Assembly (NCBI GenBank): GCA_945861625.1
Contig: CAMAVI010000036.1
Coordinates: 1-33,426 of the forward strand
From: Candidatus Sulfopaludibacter sp. SbA3
Lineage (GTDB): Bacteria > Acidobacteriota > Terriglobia > Bryobacterales > Bryobacteraceae
Length of the DNA stretch: 33,426 nt
Reading direction: 5' to 3'
Positions 17,818-26,631 of this stretch are shown one piece after another. The notes under the pieces are model-generated. The model saw only the letters and a list, made by a program, of their open reading frames with translations, ran no database searches and was not told where the DNA came from. The position numbers and the translations under genes are program-made. The stretch's first letter is position 1. Every line of letters begins with the position of its first letter.

Positions 17818-20063
17818 ATGGAGAAGTTCCTAGTTTATCTGCTGTATAAAGTCGGGACGAACTGGCGCCTCATCTTTACTGGAATAGCTCTGGTTCTTGT
17901 GATTCTACTCCTTTCCGGGTCCACGACCTGGGTCGACGCTTTCTATTTTAAAGTCGTGGACAACGCCGCTGACCGTGGCGCTATCACCGTGGCGAACGAC
18001 ACCTTCGACTGCCCCTTGACGAAGGACTGTTCCTTGACGAAGGTTGTCTATCTCAAGCAGGGGTGGGAGCCATCCGATAGCCTGTGGTACTACAACACTA
18101 CCCAGGGATCGGATCTTTTGCCCTACGATTTCTTTTTTGTGCTGGAGCAAGAGAAATCGAAGGAACTGTTTCGCGCTCCCGAGAATATGAACCGCTTTCG
18201 CTACCTCCCGCAAAAGAAGACGCGGAGCAATCCGGACGCGTTGCCGGTCGGAATGGTGGCCGATACCTATCGTAGAAGGAAATACATGGGCTTCACCTGC
18301 GCCGCGTGCCATGCGAGCCAGGTGAACTACAAAGGCACAGGCATCCGGATTGACGGAGGCCCTTCGGCCGCGGACATGGATACTTTCATGCACGAGCTTC
18401 AGTCCGCGCTGGAGGCGGCGTTCGCGGACCCACCCAAACACAAGCGCTTTGTCGATAACGTGCTGAAATTACCCCACTACCGCAACGCAGAAGATCTGTG
18501 GTTGCGCCACTACTCCAACGCAGAAGAGGTGGAAAAGGACCTGAAAAGGACCTGAAGACCTTCGTTACCCGGCTGGAAGCCTACAATTTTTTCAATACCA
18601 GCAAGGTGAAAGGCAAGCGGGACAAGGATGGCGACGAAATTCCCATACGTTATGGCTACGCTCGCCTGGATGCATTTGGACGCATCTACAACCGCGTGCT
18701 GGAACACGTCTTGAATCCCGAAGCATTGCGTATCGTGCTGGCTTCCGCGCTGAAGCCCGGCGAAGCCGACGAACTCCTGAATACGCTCAAGCCGGTGTTG
18801 AGCGCAACCGAGCGGGATCATCTCATCGAAAAATTGGCCGAGAAATTGGGCCCATACGAGTGGGAGAAGGTTCGAGACACAATCTTTAACTCCCCTAACG
18901 CGCCAGTCAGTTACCCTTTTATCTGGGACACCCCGCAGCATGACTATGTGCAGTGGAATGGAATTGGCGCAAATGCGGGACTTGGCGCCTTGGGACGCAA
19001 CGTGGGCGAGGTCATGGGTGTTTTCGGGACCCTGGACTGGGCAGAGAAAGACGGATGGACCCTTTCCTCCGCGATTGGAGGCCAGGGTTGGTTCTCGAAA
19101 AAGCATATCAGTTTCGAATCTTCCGTAAATGCCCACAACCTGGAGGAAATTGAGGACCGTATCGCCATCCTGCAATCCCCCCTATGGCAGTGCCCGGAGC
19201 AGGAAAAAGACAAAAAGCAGGAAATCAGGTGCGGAGTGGATGCGGGGCTCCCCCCCATTGACAAAGTTCGCGCCACGAAAGGCGAGAAACTCTTCGATCT
19301 CTACTGTGCCAAGTGTCATGCCCAAATCGACCGCACCAGCGAGAGCCGCCGGATCGTGGCCCACATGGACAAGCTGGACGCCGTGAAAACGGATACCACG
19401 ATGGCGGATAACAGCTTGGACTATGCCGGTTTTAGCGGAATATTGCGCAACAAATATCTAAAGACGGATGTCGGCTCCGTGCTGCTGAATACGAAAGCTC
19501 CAGTCGCGGTTACACTCACGTTAGCCACTGAAAACGTGGTTGCAACGCCGGACCCTGATAAATGGTTCTTTACGCGGGCCACGGACTGGTTGGTGGATAT
19601 CGTAAAAAGCTTTTTCAGTAATTCCATCAAACCTTCTGTTAAGACAGGCAACTACACCCCGGATACGACCCAGGGCCCTTTCGATTCCCTGAGGGCCTAC
19701 AAGGCGCGTTCGTTGAACGGAATTTGGGCGACGGCGCCGTATCTGCACAACGGGTCGGTTCCGACTTTGTATGACTTGCTGCTCCCAGCGGGCCCGGAAA
19801 AGGGTGATCCCCCGAAAAAAAGTGATTCCAAAGACACGAAATACCGGCCAGGGAAATTCTTGGTCGGGTCACGCGAATTAGACCCAGAGAAAGTAGGCTT
19901 CCGGTATGCGTTGGGTTCCTCTAAGGGCTTCGAGTTTGACACGTCGCTGCCAAGCAACAGCAACGCTGGGCATGAGTACGGGACGCGAAATGATCCCAAT
20001 GGCTTACCAGCGCTCACCGATCCGGAGCGCTGGGATCTGGTTGAATACTTGAAGGGCTTGTAG
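17818..20063 (+). pseudogene. RoxA-like diheme c-type oxygenase/peroxidase, frameshifted
   Basis: Two abutting frames, 17818-18555 and the frame ending at 20063, form one protein of about 740 residues. The N-terminus has a membrane anchor (about 17-35) and heme site CAACH (161-165). The second part has CAKCH in LFDLYCAKCHAQIDRTSE and the phrase SLNGIWATAPYLHNGSVPTLYDLLL, typical of rubber-oxygenase RoxA and related diheme peroxidases. An 11-bp tandem duplication (18533-18554) ends the first frame at KDLKRT-stop. Deleting one copy restores EKDLKTFVTRLEAYNFF. AAGGAG lies 5 bases before the ATG. Both halves are otherwise intact, so the break is recent, reversible, or a sequence error. A P450 gene follows by 9 bases. 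Confidence 0.82.
18533..18554 (+). repeat. 11-bp tandem duplication causing frameshift
   Basis: AAAAGGACCTG occurs twice in perfect tandem (18533-18543 and 18544-18554). Eleven is not a multiple of three, so the second copy throws the RoxA-like frame off by two bases. Removing one copy rejoins both halves exactly. Confidence 0.95.
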
Positions 20064-20072
20064 GAGGCATCC

Positions 20073-21410
20073 ATGAATCCCACAGCCGGCAGCGCAACCA
20101 GTTCTTATCTCGATCGCTATGACCGGGAGCCTGACGAAACCAAGCTGAAACTTGTCCGGCAGTTTATGACGGATAATCCTTTGGGCTTCTTCCGGGAGTT
20201 ACGCGCGAACAAGCCCGTGCTTGTGACTCCACGTTGCACGCTCGTTGCCCTCTATGATGATGTGATCGAAATGCTGAACATGCCCAACGTGTTCACCGTG
20301 GCGCTGTATGCGCCGAAGATGGCCAACGGCTACCTCATGATGCATGATGACGATCCCCTGCATTACCGCGAGAAGTCGATCATGCAAGGGTTGTTGAACC
20401 GGGATGACTTGCCCCAAGTCCGGGAGATGGTCCGCGAGATCGCCGCGCGAATTTTGGACAACGCGGGCGGGCGGATCGACGCCGTGGGCGAGTATTGCCG
20501 GATGGTACCCGCCACCATCGTCCGCGACTATTTCGGGCTGATCGGCATGCACCGGAAGGACTTGATGGAGTGGTCCTACTGGGCGCAAGTCGACACGTTT
20601 TACAACCAACCCTTCGACGTCGTTGAACCAGAAGAACGGGAACGGATTGAGAAAAGCCATGCTGAGTCTGGGGCCAAACTGGGCAAATACATCGCAGCCT
20701 TGATCCTCACCAAGAAATTGACTTCCAGTTTGGACTTCCTGTTGAGCCCCACCCGGAAGATGTGGTGGGCCTTGTTCCGCTGGCTCACGAAGAAACGCGA
20801 CGGACGACTGCATGACGACATCGTCACTCGCATGATGCGGACCAAATTCCCAGCGGAGGTTGACTTCGATTTGCAGCGCGTGGGCGTAAATGCAGGCGGC
20901 TTGTTGATCGGAACCATTGAAACCACGGCTCAAGCAACGGTGCAAACGATTCAGTATCTTCTGCAGCATCCGGAATTACTGGCTCGGGCCCGGGATGCAG
21001 TGGCGCTGGACGATCCGGCGGAGTTCGATGGAATTGTTTGGGAAGCACTGCGATTTGTTCCGATCTCGCCTTATATGTTTCGTCAGACGGCATGCGAGTA
21101 TACACTGGCCAAGGGAACGAATCGGGAAACTACGATCCCCGCGAAGACCAATGTGCTGGCGCTCACGCAGTCGGCGATGTTCGACCCGAAGGCTTTTGAG
21201 GAGCCGGAAACGTTCAAGGCGGGCCGGAATTGGTACCACTACTTCACCTTTGGATACGGAGCTCACGAGTGCTTAGGGAAGTACGTGGGCATGGTGATGA
21301 TTCCAGAAATAGTGCGCCAGATCGTGCGAAAACGGGATTTGCAGGCAAAGAACGGAATCATTTACGACGGGCACATGCCCAAATCGTACGAACTTACCTG
21401 GCGATCATAG
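20073..21410 (+). CDS. cytochrome P450
   Basis: A 445-residue heme-thiolate monooxygenase, soluble and without a membrane anchor. Motifs are the I-helix segment GGLLIGTIETTAQA (about 275-288, with E-T-T around the oxygen-activation site), ExxR as EALR (324-327), and the heme loop FGYGAHECLG with Cys 400. GGAGG lies just before the ATG, and only 9 bases separate it from the RoxA-like gene, implying one transcript. No ferredoxin or reductase is adjacent. RoxA-like plus P450 suggests oxidation of a lipid, terpenoid or polyisoprene, but the substrate cannot be read from sequence. Confidence 0.95.
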   Translation: MNPTAGSATSSYLDRYDREPDETKLKLVRQFMTDNPLGFFRELRANKPVLVTPRCTLVALYDDVIEMLNMPNVFTVALYAPKMANGYLMMHDDDPLHYREKSIMQGLLNRDDLPQVREMVREIAARILDNAGGRIDAVGEYCRMVPATIVRDYFGLIGMHRKDLMEWSYWAQVDTFYNQPFDVVEPEERERIEKSHAESGAKLGKYIAALILTKKLTSSLDFLLSPTRKMWWALFRWLTKKRDGRLHDDIVTRMMRTKFPAEVDFDLQRVGVNAGGLLIGTIETTAQATVQTIQYLLQHPELLARARDAVALDDPAEFDGIVWEALRFVPISPYMFRQTACEYTLAKGTNRETTIPAKTNVLALTQSAMFDPKAFEEPETFKAGRNWYHYFTFGYGAHECLGKYVGMVMIPEIVRQIVRKRDLQAKNGIIYDGHMPKSYELTWRS

Positions 21411-21613
21411 CAAGATGAGGTAGACGGCGGGAAGAACGGCATAATCTGACGCGCGAACATACGTGTGGCGGCTATTTGCCAAACGGATCACGATGAGCGC
21501 TCCGTGGCATCCAGCGAATGCCGGGGCCATCCTTAGAATCACGACCGGCCCACTACCGGAGCTAGATGCAGGCTAGCAAGACGGGTATTCCCTTTGCGAA
21601 CCTATAGGGAACC

Positions 21614-24052
21614 ATGAGCGATTACGAAAAGCTAGGGGTCTTCTACCTGGGAAGACAATACGACACGGCGGCGAAGAAGGCGAATGGACCGCTGCTTTAC
21701 GATTCCAAGGACCTGGTGACCCACGCCGTGTGCGTGGGCATGACCGGCAGCGGCAAGACCGGGCTGTGCATTGGATTGATCGAGGAAGCCGCCATCGACG
21801 GCATTCCGGCGATCGTCATCGACCCCAAGGGCGATCTGACGAACCTTCTTCTTACATTCCCCCAACTGCGCGCGGAGGATTTTCGTCCCTACATTAATGA
21901 GGAGGAGGCGCGCACCAAGGGCGCCGCTCCGGATGACTACGCCGCCCAGCAAGCCGCGCTGTGGAAGAAAGGACTGGCTGATTGGGATCAGCAGCCCGAC
22001 CGCATCGCGCGTTTGAAGTCGGCCGCCGAGTTTGCCATTTACACTCCGGCGAGTTCGGCGGGCCGCCCGGTGTCGATCCTGCGCTCCTTCGGGGCTCCGC
22101 CCTCCGCTCTGCTCGACAATCGCGAGGCCATGCGCGAGCGGGTCGGGGGAACGGCATCCAGCGTGTTGTCGCTGGCCGGGATCGATTCTTCGGATACGCA
22201 GAGCCGCGAGCACATTCTGATCTCGACGATTCTGGATCGCGCCTGGCGCGCCGGGCAGGATCTCGACCTGGCGGGAATTATCCAGCAGGTGCAGAGTCCG
22301 CCGGTAACCAAGATCGGCGTGCTGGATCTGGACTCCTTCTTCCCGGCCAAGGACCGCTTCCAGTTGGCCATGTCGCTCAACAATCTATTGGCGTCGCCGG
22401 GCTTCGAAGCCTGGCTCCAAGGGGAGGCGCTGGATCTCGCCAACATGCTGTACACGCCCGCGGGCAAGCCTCGCGTGGCGATTTTTTCGATCGCGCACCT
22501 GAGCGATAGCGAACGCATGTTCTTCGTGTCGCTGCTGCTGAATCAGACGCTCTCGTGGATGAGGACGCAGCCGGGTACCACCAGCCTGCGGGCCATCCTC
22601 TATATGGACGAGATCTTCGGATACTTTCCGCCGGTGGCGAATCCACCCTCGAAGCAACCTTTGCTGACGCTCTTGAAACAGGCGCGCGCGTTCGGGCTCG
22701 GGGTGGTGCTGGCCACGCAAAATCCGGTGGACCTGGACTACAAGGGACTGTCTAACGCGGGCACGTGGTTCATCGGGCGGCTACAGACACAAAGGGACAA
22801 AGACCGGCTGCTGGATGGCCTGGCCGGCGCGGCGGGCGAATCCGGCGGCAAATTCAACCGCCAGGCCGTGGACGATTTGATCTCCAGCTTGGGCAGCCGG
22901 GTCTTCGTGCTGAACAACGTCCACGAGGACGCGCCGGCAGTGTTTCAGACGCGCTGGACGCTTTCCTACCTGCGCGGGCCGTTGACACGCGATCAGATCC
23001 GGCTGGCATCGGCGGGCGCTCCGCGGGAAGAACCGAGTGAGGCGGCGCCTTCCGCGCCAGCTCCGGCGAAACGCAAGACGGCTACCGCCGAGGCGGCCGC
23101 GACAGCCCGCCCAGTGCTTCCGCCGGACATCAGCGAGCACCTTCTGCCGGTGCGCGTGGCGAAACCGGAGGGCGCTCAACTGGTGTGCTCGCCGATGCTG
23201 TACGGCGCGGCGCAGATCCGCTTTGCCGACAAGACGGCGAAGGTGGATGAACTGCGCGATGTCTGCTTCCTGACTGCAATTGGAAAGGGCGCGGTCGCCG
23301 CTGACTGGGCCGAAGCCGAGGCCATTGACGTAGGTACTTCCGATCTGGAATCCGAAGCGCCGGAGTCCGCGCAGTTTGCCGAACTTCCCTCCGCTGCCAC
23401 GAAAGTGAAAAACTACACGGGCTGGGAGAAAGACTTCGGCACGTGGCTTTACCAGACACAGAAGTATTCGGTTCAGCGGAGTCCGTCCGCGGGTATCACG
23501 TCGAATCCGGGAGAGAACGAGCGGGACTTCCGCGCGCGTCTCCAGCAAACCGGCCGCGAGCAGCGCGACGCCGTGGCGGAGACACTGCGGCTGAAGTATG
23601 CGCCCAAGTTCACCGTCCTGCAGGAACGCCTGCGCCGCGCCGAGCAGATGGTGGAGCGCCAGAAGGCGGAGTCGGCACAGCAGAAGATTGGAACCATCGT
23701 ATCGGTTGGCGCGACTCTGATCGGAGCCTTTCTCGGCAGGAAAGCCATCAGCGCGACGACGATCTCAAAAGCTTCCACGGCAATTCGTTCCGCCGGCAGG
23801 ATGGCGAAGGAAACCCAGGACATCGCGCAAGCCGGGGAGACGGTGGAAGCCGCGCAGCAGGCGCTCAACGAACTCAACGCGCGCTTTCAGGAAGAAGTGG
23901 ACGCGGCGCAGGCCAAACTGGGCTCGGAAAACGAGCAACTGGAGAGCTTTGACGTGGCACTGAAGAAATCCAACGTCAACGTCAAATTGGTCTCGCTGGT
24001 GTGGGCGCCTTACTGGAAAACAGGAAGCGGCGAACTGACGGCCGCGTGGTAA
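21614..24052 (+). CDS. HerA/FtsK-type ATPase with C-terminal coiled coil
   Basis: An 812-residue P-loop ATPase of the HerA/VirB4-like DUF87 group, which drives movement of DNA or protein. Walker A is GMTGSGKT (42-49), followed by VIDPKGDLTNLL; Walker B is AILYMDEIF (about 327-335); ATQNPVDLDY supplies the sensor Q/N, and an Arg-containing FIGRLQTQRDKDR follows. An Ala/Pro linker (about 475-500) joins a second half with a coiled coil (about 635-690), a glycine-zipper-like hydrophobic patch (IGTIVSVGATLIGAFLG) and another coiled coil to the C-terminus. No nuclease or restriction partner adjoins it, so defence is not supported. Its 3' end is repeated at 24367-24393. Confidence 0.85.
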   Translation: MSDYEKLGVFYLGRQYDTAAKKANGPLLYDSKDLVTHAVCVGMTGSGKTGLCIGLIEEAAIDGIPAIVIDPKGDLTNLLLTFPQLRAEDFRPYINEEEARTKGAAPDDYAAQQAALWKKGLADWDQQPDRIARLKSAAEFAIYTPASSAGRPVSILRSFGAPPSALLDNREAMRERVGGTASSVLSLAGIDSSDTQSREHILISTILDRAWRAGQDLDLAGIIQQVQSPPVTKIGVLDLDSFFPAKDRFQLAMSLNNLLASPGFEAWLQGEALDLANMLYTPAGKPRVAIFSIAHLSDSERMFFVSLLLNQTLSWMRTQPGTTSLRAILYMDEIFGYFPPVANPPSKQPLLTLLKQARAFGLGVVLATQNPVDLDYKGLSNAGTWFIGRLQTQRDKDRLLDGLAGAAGESGGKFNRQAVDDLISSLGSRVFVLNNVHEDAPAVFQTRWTLSYLRGPLTRDQIRLASAGAPREEPSEAAPSAPAPAKRKTATAEAAATARPVLPPDISEHLLPVRVAKPEGAQLVCSPMLYGAAQIRFADKTAKVDELRDVCFLTAIGKGAVAADWAEAEAIDVGTSDLESEAPESAQFAELPSAATKVKNYTGWEKDFGTWLYQTQKYSVQRSPSAGITSNPGENERDFRARLQQTGREQRDAVAETLRLKYAPKFTVLQERLRRAEQMVERQKAESAQQKIGTIVSVGATLIGAFLGRKAISATTISKASTAIRSAGRMAKETQDIAQAGETVEAAQQALNELNARFQEEVDAAQAKLGSENEQLESFDVALKKSNVNVKLVSLVWAPYWKTGSGELTAAW
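24026..24052 (+). repeat. 27-bp direct repeat, copy 1 (end of ATPase gene)
   Basis: AGCGGCGAACTGACGGCCGC continues to the TAA stop of the ATPase. It matches 24367-24393 at 25 of 27 positions. Confidence 0.85.
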
Positions 24053-24087
24053 GGAATGGGCAGCAAGGCGTCGCGCAGGATGTTGAT

Positions 24088-24113
24088 TGGAGGGGGGGGA
24101 CTTGAACTCCCAC
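24088..24113 (-). other. tRNA 3'-end-like remnant
   Basis: Read on the minus strand, GGGAGTTCAAGTCCCC looks like a T arm (loop TTCAAGT, one stem mismatch) followed by CCCTCCA, an acceptor-like end. No matching 5' half, D arm or anticodon arm is found upstream on that strand. It may be a scar of integration at a tRNA or tmRNA end, or chance. Confidence 0.3.
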
Positions 24114-24183
24114 GCGTCTTGTTGCGATCCGCGCCAGGGTGTGTCACACTCACTTACTGGTTTATTCCTTCGAAGGGATAGCG

Positions 24184-24339
24184 ATGTCTGACGCTTTGAT
24201 AAACGTTCCCGTGGCCCTGATTGTGGTAGCTTTCATATTTCTCGCAACGGCGCTGCTAGGCGGGTTCTATAAGAAAATGCGACTTAAACATCGCAATGTC
24301 GCCAACCTGCACAAACGCAGGAAATTGCAAGGCTTGTAG
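24184..24339 (+). CDS. small single-pass membrane protein
   Basis: A 51-residue protein. One hydrophobic helix (residues about 8-28, VPVALIVVAFIFLATALLGG) is followed by a strongly basic tail (YKKMRLKHRN, KRRKLQGL). AAGGGA lies about 6 bases before the ATG. Upstream, GTGTG-T-CACAC (24138-24148) is a perfect palindrome that could be an operator. It lies inside the segment between the two copies of the 27-bp repeat. Family not recognised; a longer GTG start at 24139 is less likely. Confidence 0.5.
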   Translation: MSDALINVPVALIVVAFIFLATALLGGFYKKMRLKHRNVANLHKRRKLQGL

Positions 24340-24366
24340 TTCATCTTGGAACATAAAGAGCAACGG

Positions 24367-24393
24367 AGCGGCGAACTGACGCCCGCTTGGTAA
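24367..24393 (+). repeat. 27-bp direct repeat, copy 2 (relic of ATPase 3' end)
   Basis: The sequence encodes SGELTPAW-stop in frame with the same codons as the ATPase terminus SGELTAAW-stop, with two mismatches in 27 bases. It is 341 bp downstream of copy 1 and 10 bases from the stop of the NHL gene. It is best read as a leftover of a duplicated or rearranged ATPase gene end. Confidence 0.8.
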
Positions 24394-24402
24394 ACCAGCC
24401 GG

Positions 24403-25518
24403 CTACCGGACTTTCACATATTTCTGCAAAACGTGCGGACGCGGCTCTCCGGCGAAAATGCTGCCGTGCTTATCCACCGCTACAAACTCCGCGCCGCTGC
24501 CGGTTTGCGTTCGGGGGTCGCCGCCGGGGTCCAGAATGAAGGCGGTCACGAAACCGGTTCGCAGATCGCCGATGCGAATTCCCTGCTCCCACCCGGGATT
24601 GTTGACACCATCGGATTCCGAGTCGGCCACATAGATCTGGTCTTTGTCATCGAAAGCGATCCCGCTGGGTGTGCCGAACTGCGTCCACGTCGACAGGTGC
24701 TTGCCCTCCTGGTCGAAGAGCTGGATGCGATTGTTGCCCCTGTCGGCAATGAACACGCGGCCGCGGGAATCGATGGCGATGCCGTGCATGCTGCGGAACT
24801 CGCCCGGCGCGTATCCGGTCTTGCCCCACGCCTTGATGAACTTTCCGTCTTTCGTGAACTTCACCACGCGGTTGTTGCCGTTCACTTCATGGCCATCGGC
24901 CACGAAAATGTCTCCGTTCGCAGCCACCGCCACCGCACTCGGCGACGTGAAGTGGGAGGGATCGTTCCCCGCAACACCCGCTTCGCCCAGCGTCATGAGT
25001 AGTTTGCCATCGGGGCTGAACTTGAAGGCCTGGTGCCCGGCACGCACACCCGCCTTGGCTGCCATGTCCACGGCCTGCGCGCTGGCCCCATCGGTCACCC
25101 ACAAGTTGCCCTCGCGGTCCACATGGAGCCCGTGCGGCCAAATGAACATCCCGCGGCCGAAGCTTTTGACGACCTTGCCTTTGGGGTCGAACTTGAAGAT
25201 GGTGTCGATATTCTTGATCTTGTTGTCCGGGCCGAGGCAGTCGATGCCAAAGCGGCCGCCGGAGGCTACCGGCGCCGGGCTGGTCTCGTCGCAGCGGATG
25301 ACGGCCCACAGACTTTCCCCGTCGGCATCCATATAGACGGAAGCAGGCGGACCCGCCGGCCTGCTGGCCCACTCGCCTCCGGGAATGAACGGACCGCCGC
25401 CATCCGCCAGTCCCTTGACGGGCCGGTACGGATTAGGCAAGCCGGACTGCGCGAAAACCACCGTGCTGGTGACAAGCAGGGCGGCCATGATCACTCTGAT
25501 GCGACGTTCGTTCGACAT
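24403..25518 (-). CDS. exported NHL-repeat beta-propeller, peptidylamidoglycolate-lyase-like
   Basis: A 371-residue secreted protein with a signal peptide (about 1-23, VVFAQ). Repeated NHL blades are visible: FIWPHGLHVDREGNLWVTDG, SPSAVAVAANGDIFVADG, SMHGIAIDSRGRVFIADRGN and TPSGIAFDDKDQIYVADSES, making a six-bladed propeller. Such proteins are related to the peptidyl-alpha-hydroxyglycine lyase of animals; in bacteria the substrate is usually unknown. His in WPHG and MHG may be metal ligands. ATG 25518 has GAGGTG 4 bases upstream; an in-frame start at 25575 would give a poorer signal peptide. Confidence 0.85.
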   Translation of the reverse strand: MSNERRIRVIMAALLVTSTVVFAQSGLPNPYRPVKGLADGGGPFIPGGEWASRPAGPPASVYMDADGESLWAVIRCDETSPAPVASGGRFGIDCLGPDNKIKNIDTIFKFDPKGKVVKSFGRGMFIWPHGLHVDREGNLWVTDGASAQAVDMAAKAGVRAGHQAFKFSPDGKLLMTLGEAGVAGNDPSHFTSPSAVAVAANGDIFVADGHEVNGNNRVVKFTKDGKFIKAWGKTGYAPGEFRSMHGIAIDSRGRVFIADRGNNRIQLFDQEGKHLSTWTQFGTPSGIAFDDKDQIYVADSESDGVNNPGWEQGIRIGDLRTGFVTAFILDPGGDPRTQTGSGAEFVAVDKHGSIFAGEPRPHVLQKYVKVR

Positions 25519-25604
25519 CGGGCACCTCTTTCCGGAGAAGACTTGAAGGCTGGCAGATTTTGATTTTAGCAACACCAGGCGGCGTGAACCGGTGTGCTGT
25601 GAGG

Positions 25605-25964
25605 CTATCCCTGTTCAAAGTCCTTCGCTAGAATTGCTCTCACGTGTTCCAATAGCTCCGAAACATCCTCTGTTGCGGTTTTCCACAATTCATCAAGATC
25701 CACGGAGTCGTAGCCGTGAATGAGGCGGTCCCGCATGCCTGCGATGTCCCTCCATGGAACTTCCGGATGCTTACTGCGGGTAGCCGGGGAAACTCGCTTC
25801 ACGGCCTCACCGATTACAGCGATCTGATAACAGCAGGCGGACAGCATCAAATCGTCTTGATTGAGACCAGATCGGCTCCGGCCTCGCACGTAATCCATCA
25901 CCCGCAAGCATGCCGCGGTCAGATCACCGAGACTTGCGATGTCACCCTTCTCATCCGGCGACAT
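25605..25964 (-). CDS. hepT: HepT-like HEPN toxin (type VII toxin-antitoxin)
   Basis: A 119-residue helical HEPN protein (DUF86). The catalytic RNase motif R-X4-H-X-Y is intact as RDRLIHGY (Arg78, His83, Tyr85), and ACCYQIAVIGEAVKRVS and PWRDIAGMRDRLIHGYDSVD are classic family phrases. In known pairs the toxin is an RNase silenced when the MntA partner adds AMP to a tyrosine near the active site; Tyr85 is in the right place. It overlaps the nucleotidyltransferase gene by 14 bases, the usual gene order. Confidence 0.9.
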   Translation of the reverse strand: MSPDEKGDIASLGDLTAACLRVMDYVRGRSRSGLNQDDLMLSACCYQIAVIGEAVKRVSPATRSKHPEVPWRDIAGMRDRLIHGYDSVDLDELWKTATEDVSELLEHVRAILAKDFEQG

Positions 25965-26310
25965 AAACAGGCACAGCGCTGCTCAGGATGGCATTCCGGC
26001 GCAAGGCGTTCCGGCTGGTCTCAATCGCGCGCCGGCTGATCAGGTCCACGTTGCGCCGAAGCAGTACGGCGAGTTCATTCTGCATGTGCTCGTGCTCGAA
26101 CAGGCCCCATCGCGCGTCCTCGGCGAAAGTGACCAGGAGGTCGACATCCTGGGCCCGCGAGGGATCGCTGAGCATGGATCCGAACAGTTCAAGCTTGGCA
26201 ATCTTCCAGCGCTGGCAAAATGCGTCCAACTGACCTTCGTCGACGGGCAACCGCTGCAACAGTGCCATATTTTCTAGGATAGCCCGAAGTAGGCTCGGCG
26301 GAGCTATCAT
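25951..26310 (-). CDS. mntA: MntA-like nucleotidyltransferase antitoxin
   Basis: A 119-residue minimal nucleotidyltransferase, expected to AMPylate the HEPN toxin. The active site FGSMLSDPSRAQDVDLLV has G44-S45 and D55-x-D57. Nine residues separate GS from DxD, where the family usually has ten. The C-terminal VDLISRRAIETSRNALRRNAI is typical. The start at 26310 lacks a clear ribosome site; ATG 26268 (MALLQRLP) is equally plausible. It is transcribed ahead of the toxin. The pair sits in a gene-poor accessory stretch with tRNA remnants. Confidence 0.88.
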   Translation of the reverse strand: MIAPPSLLRAILENMALLQRLPVDEGQLDAFCQRWKIAKLELFGSMLSDPSRAQDVDLLVTFAEDARWGLFEHEHMQNELAVLLRRNVDLISRRAIETSRNALRRNAILSSAVPVYVAG

Positions 26311-26442
26311 TCGGAAAAACGTGGGGAAGCAGGACTACACGAAGGACGCGAGTCTATTTGTCAGCGACGCTACGAGAGTGCAGACGCGGATCATAGCGAA
26401 GCGGTGTGTATTCGACGTGGGAGCATCTGTTTCCGGAGAAGG

Positions 26443-26479
26443 TCCTCGCGGCTCCGGCGGCTTCCTAAGACCGCGAGGA
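26443..26479. repeat. inverted repeat, 9-bp perfect stem
   Basis: TCCTCGCGG (26443-26451) pairs with CCGCGAGGA (26471-26479) across a 19-base loop. No T run follows on either side, so it is not a standard terminator. It lies upstream of the toxin-antitoxin pair and just before the promoter-like box at 26495. Confidence 0.6.
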
Positions 26480-26494
26480 GCGCCCTACCGCCCA

Positions 26495-26503
26495 TGATAT
26501 ACT
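26495..26503 (+). promoter_or_regulatory. extended -10 promoter facing the G-free tract
   Basis: TGATATACT is TGn plus TATACT. Transcription would start near 26510, making an RNA that opens with a small hairpin TGAGC-ttag-GCTCA (26509-26522) and runs into the G-free tract. No -35 was recognised. Confidence 0.35.
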
Positions 26504-26518
26504 AAACATGAGCTTAGG

Positions 26519-26631
26519 CTCACAACAAACAAACTTCAAAACCAAACTCAAAACCTATACACTCCAAAAAATTAAAAACTACACAAAAAACTCAACTCCA
26601 AAAAATTTACTCTTTCAAAAAACCTTCCTCT
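26519..26631 (+). other. 113-nt tract without a single G (C-free on the minus strand)
   Basis: From 26519 to 26631 the plus strand contains only A, C and T, mostly CAA/CAAA-like words. The surroundings are GC-rich. GGCTCAC occurs at both sides (26517-26523 and 26648-26654). It carries no start codon and no recognisable protein. It could be an unstructured RNA leader, a small insertion, or DNA hit by strand-specific C-to-T change. Confidence 0.8.

Noticed and set aside
18544..18560. Programmed ribosomal frameshift as explanation of the split oxygenase gene
   Set aside because: The exact 11-bp tandem copy explains the break fully, and no clear slippery heptamer with a following stem is seen.
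21614..24052. Reading the HerA-type ATPase as part of an antiphage system
   Set aside because: No nuclease, SIR2, methylase or other effector is adjacent. Neighbours are an oxygenase pair, a small membrane ORF and an NHL protein, so the context gives no support.
24088..24113. tRNA-like scrap as a functional tRNA or tmRNA gene
   Set aside because: Only a T-arm-like part with a stem mismatch is present; there is no acceptor 5' strand, D arm or anticodon arm.
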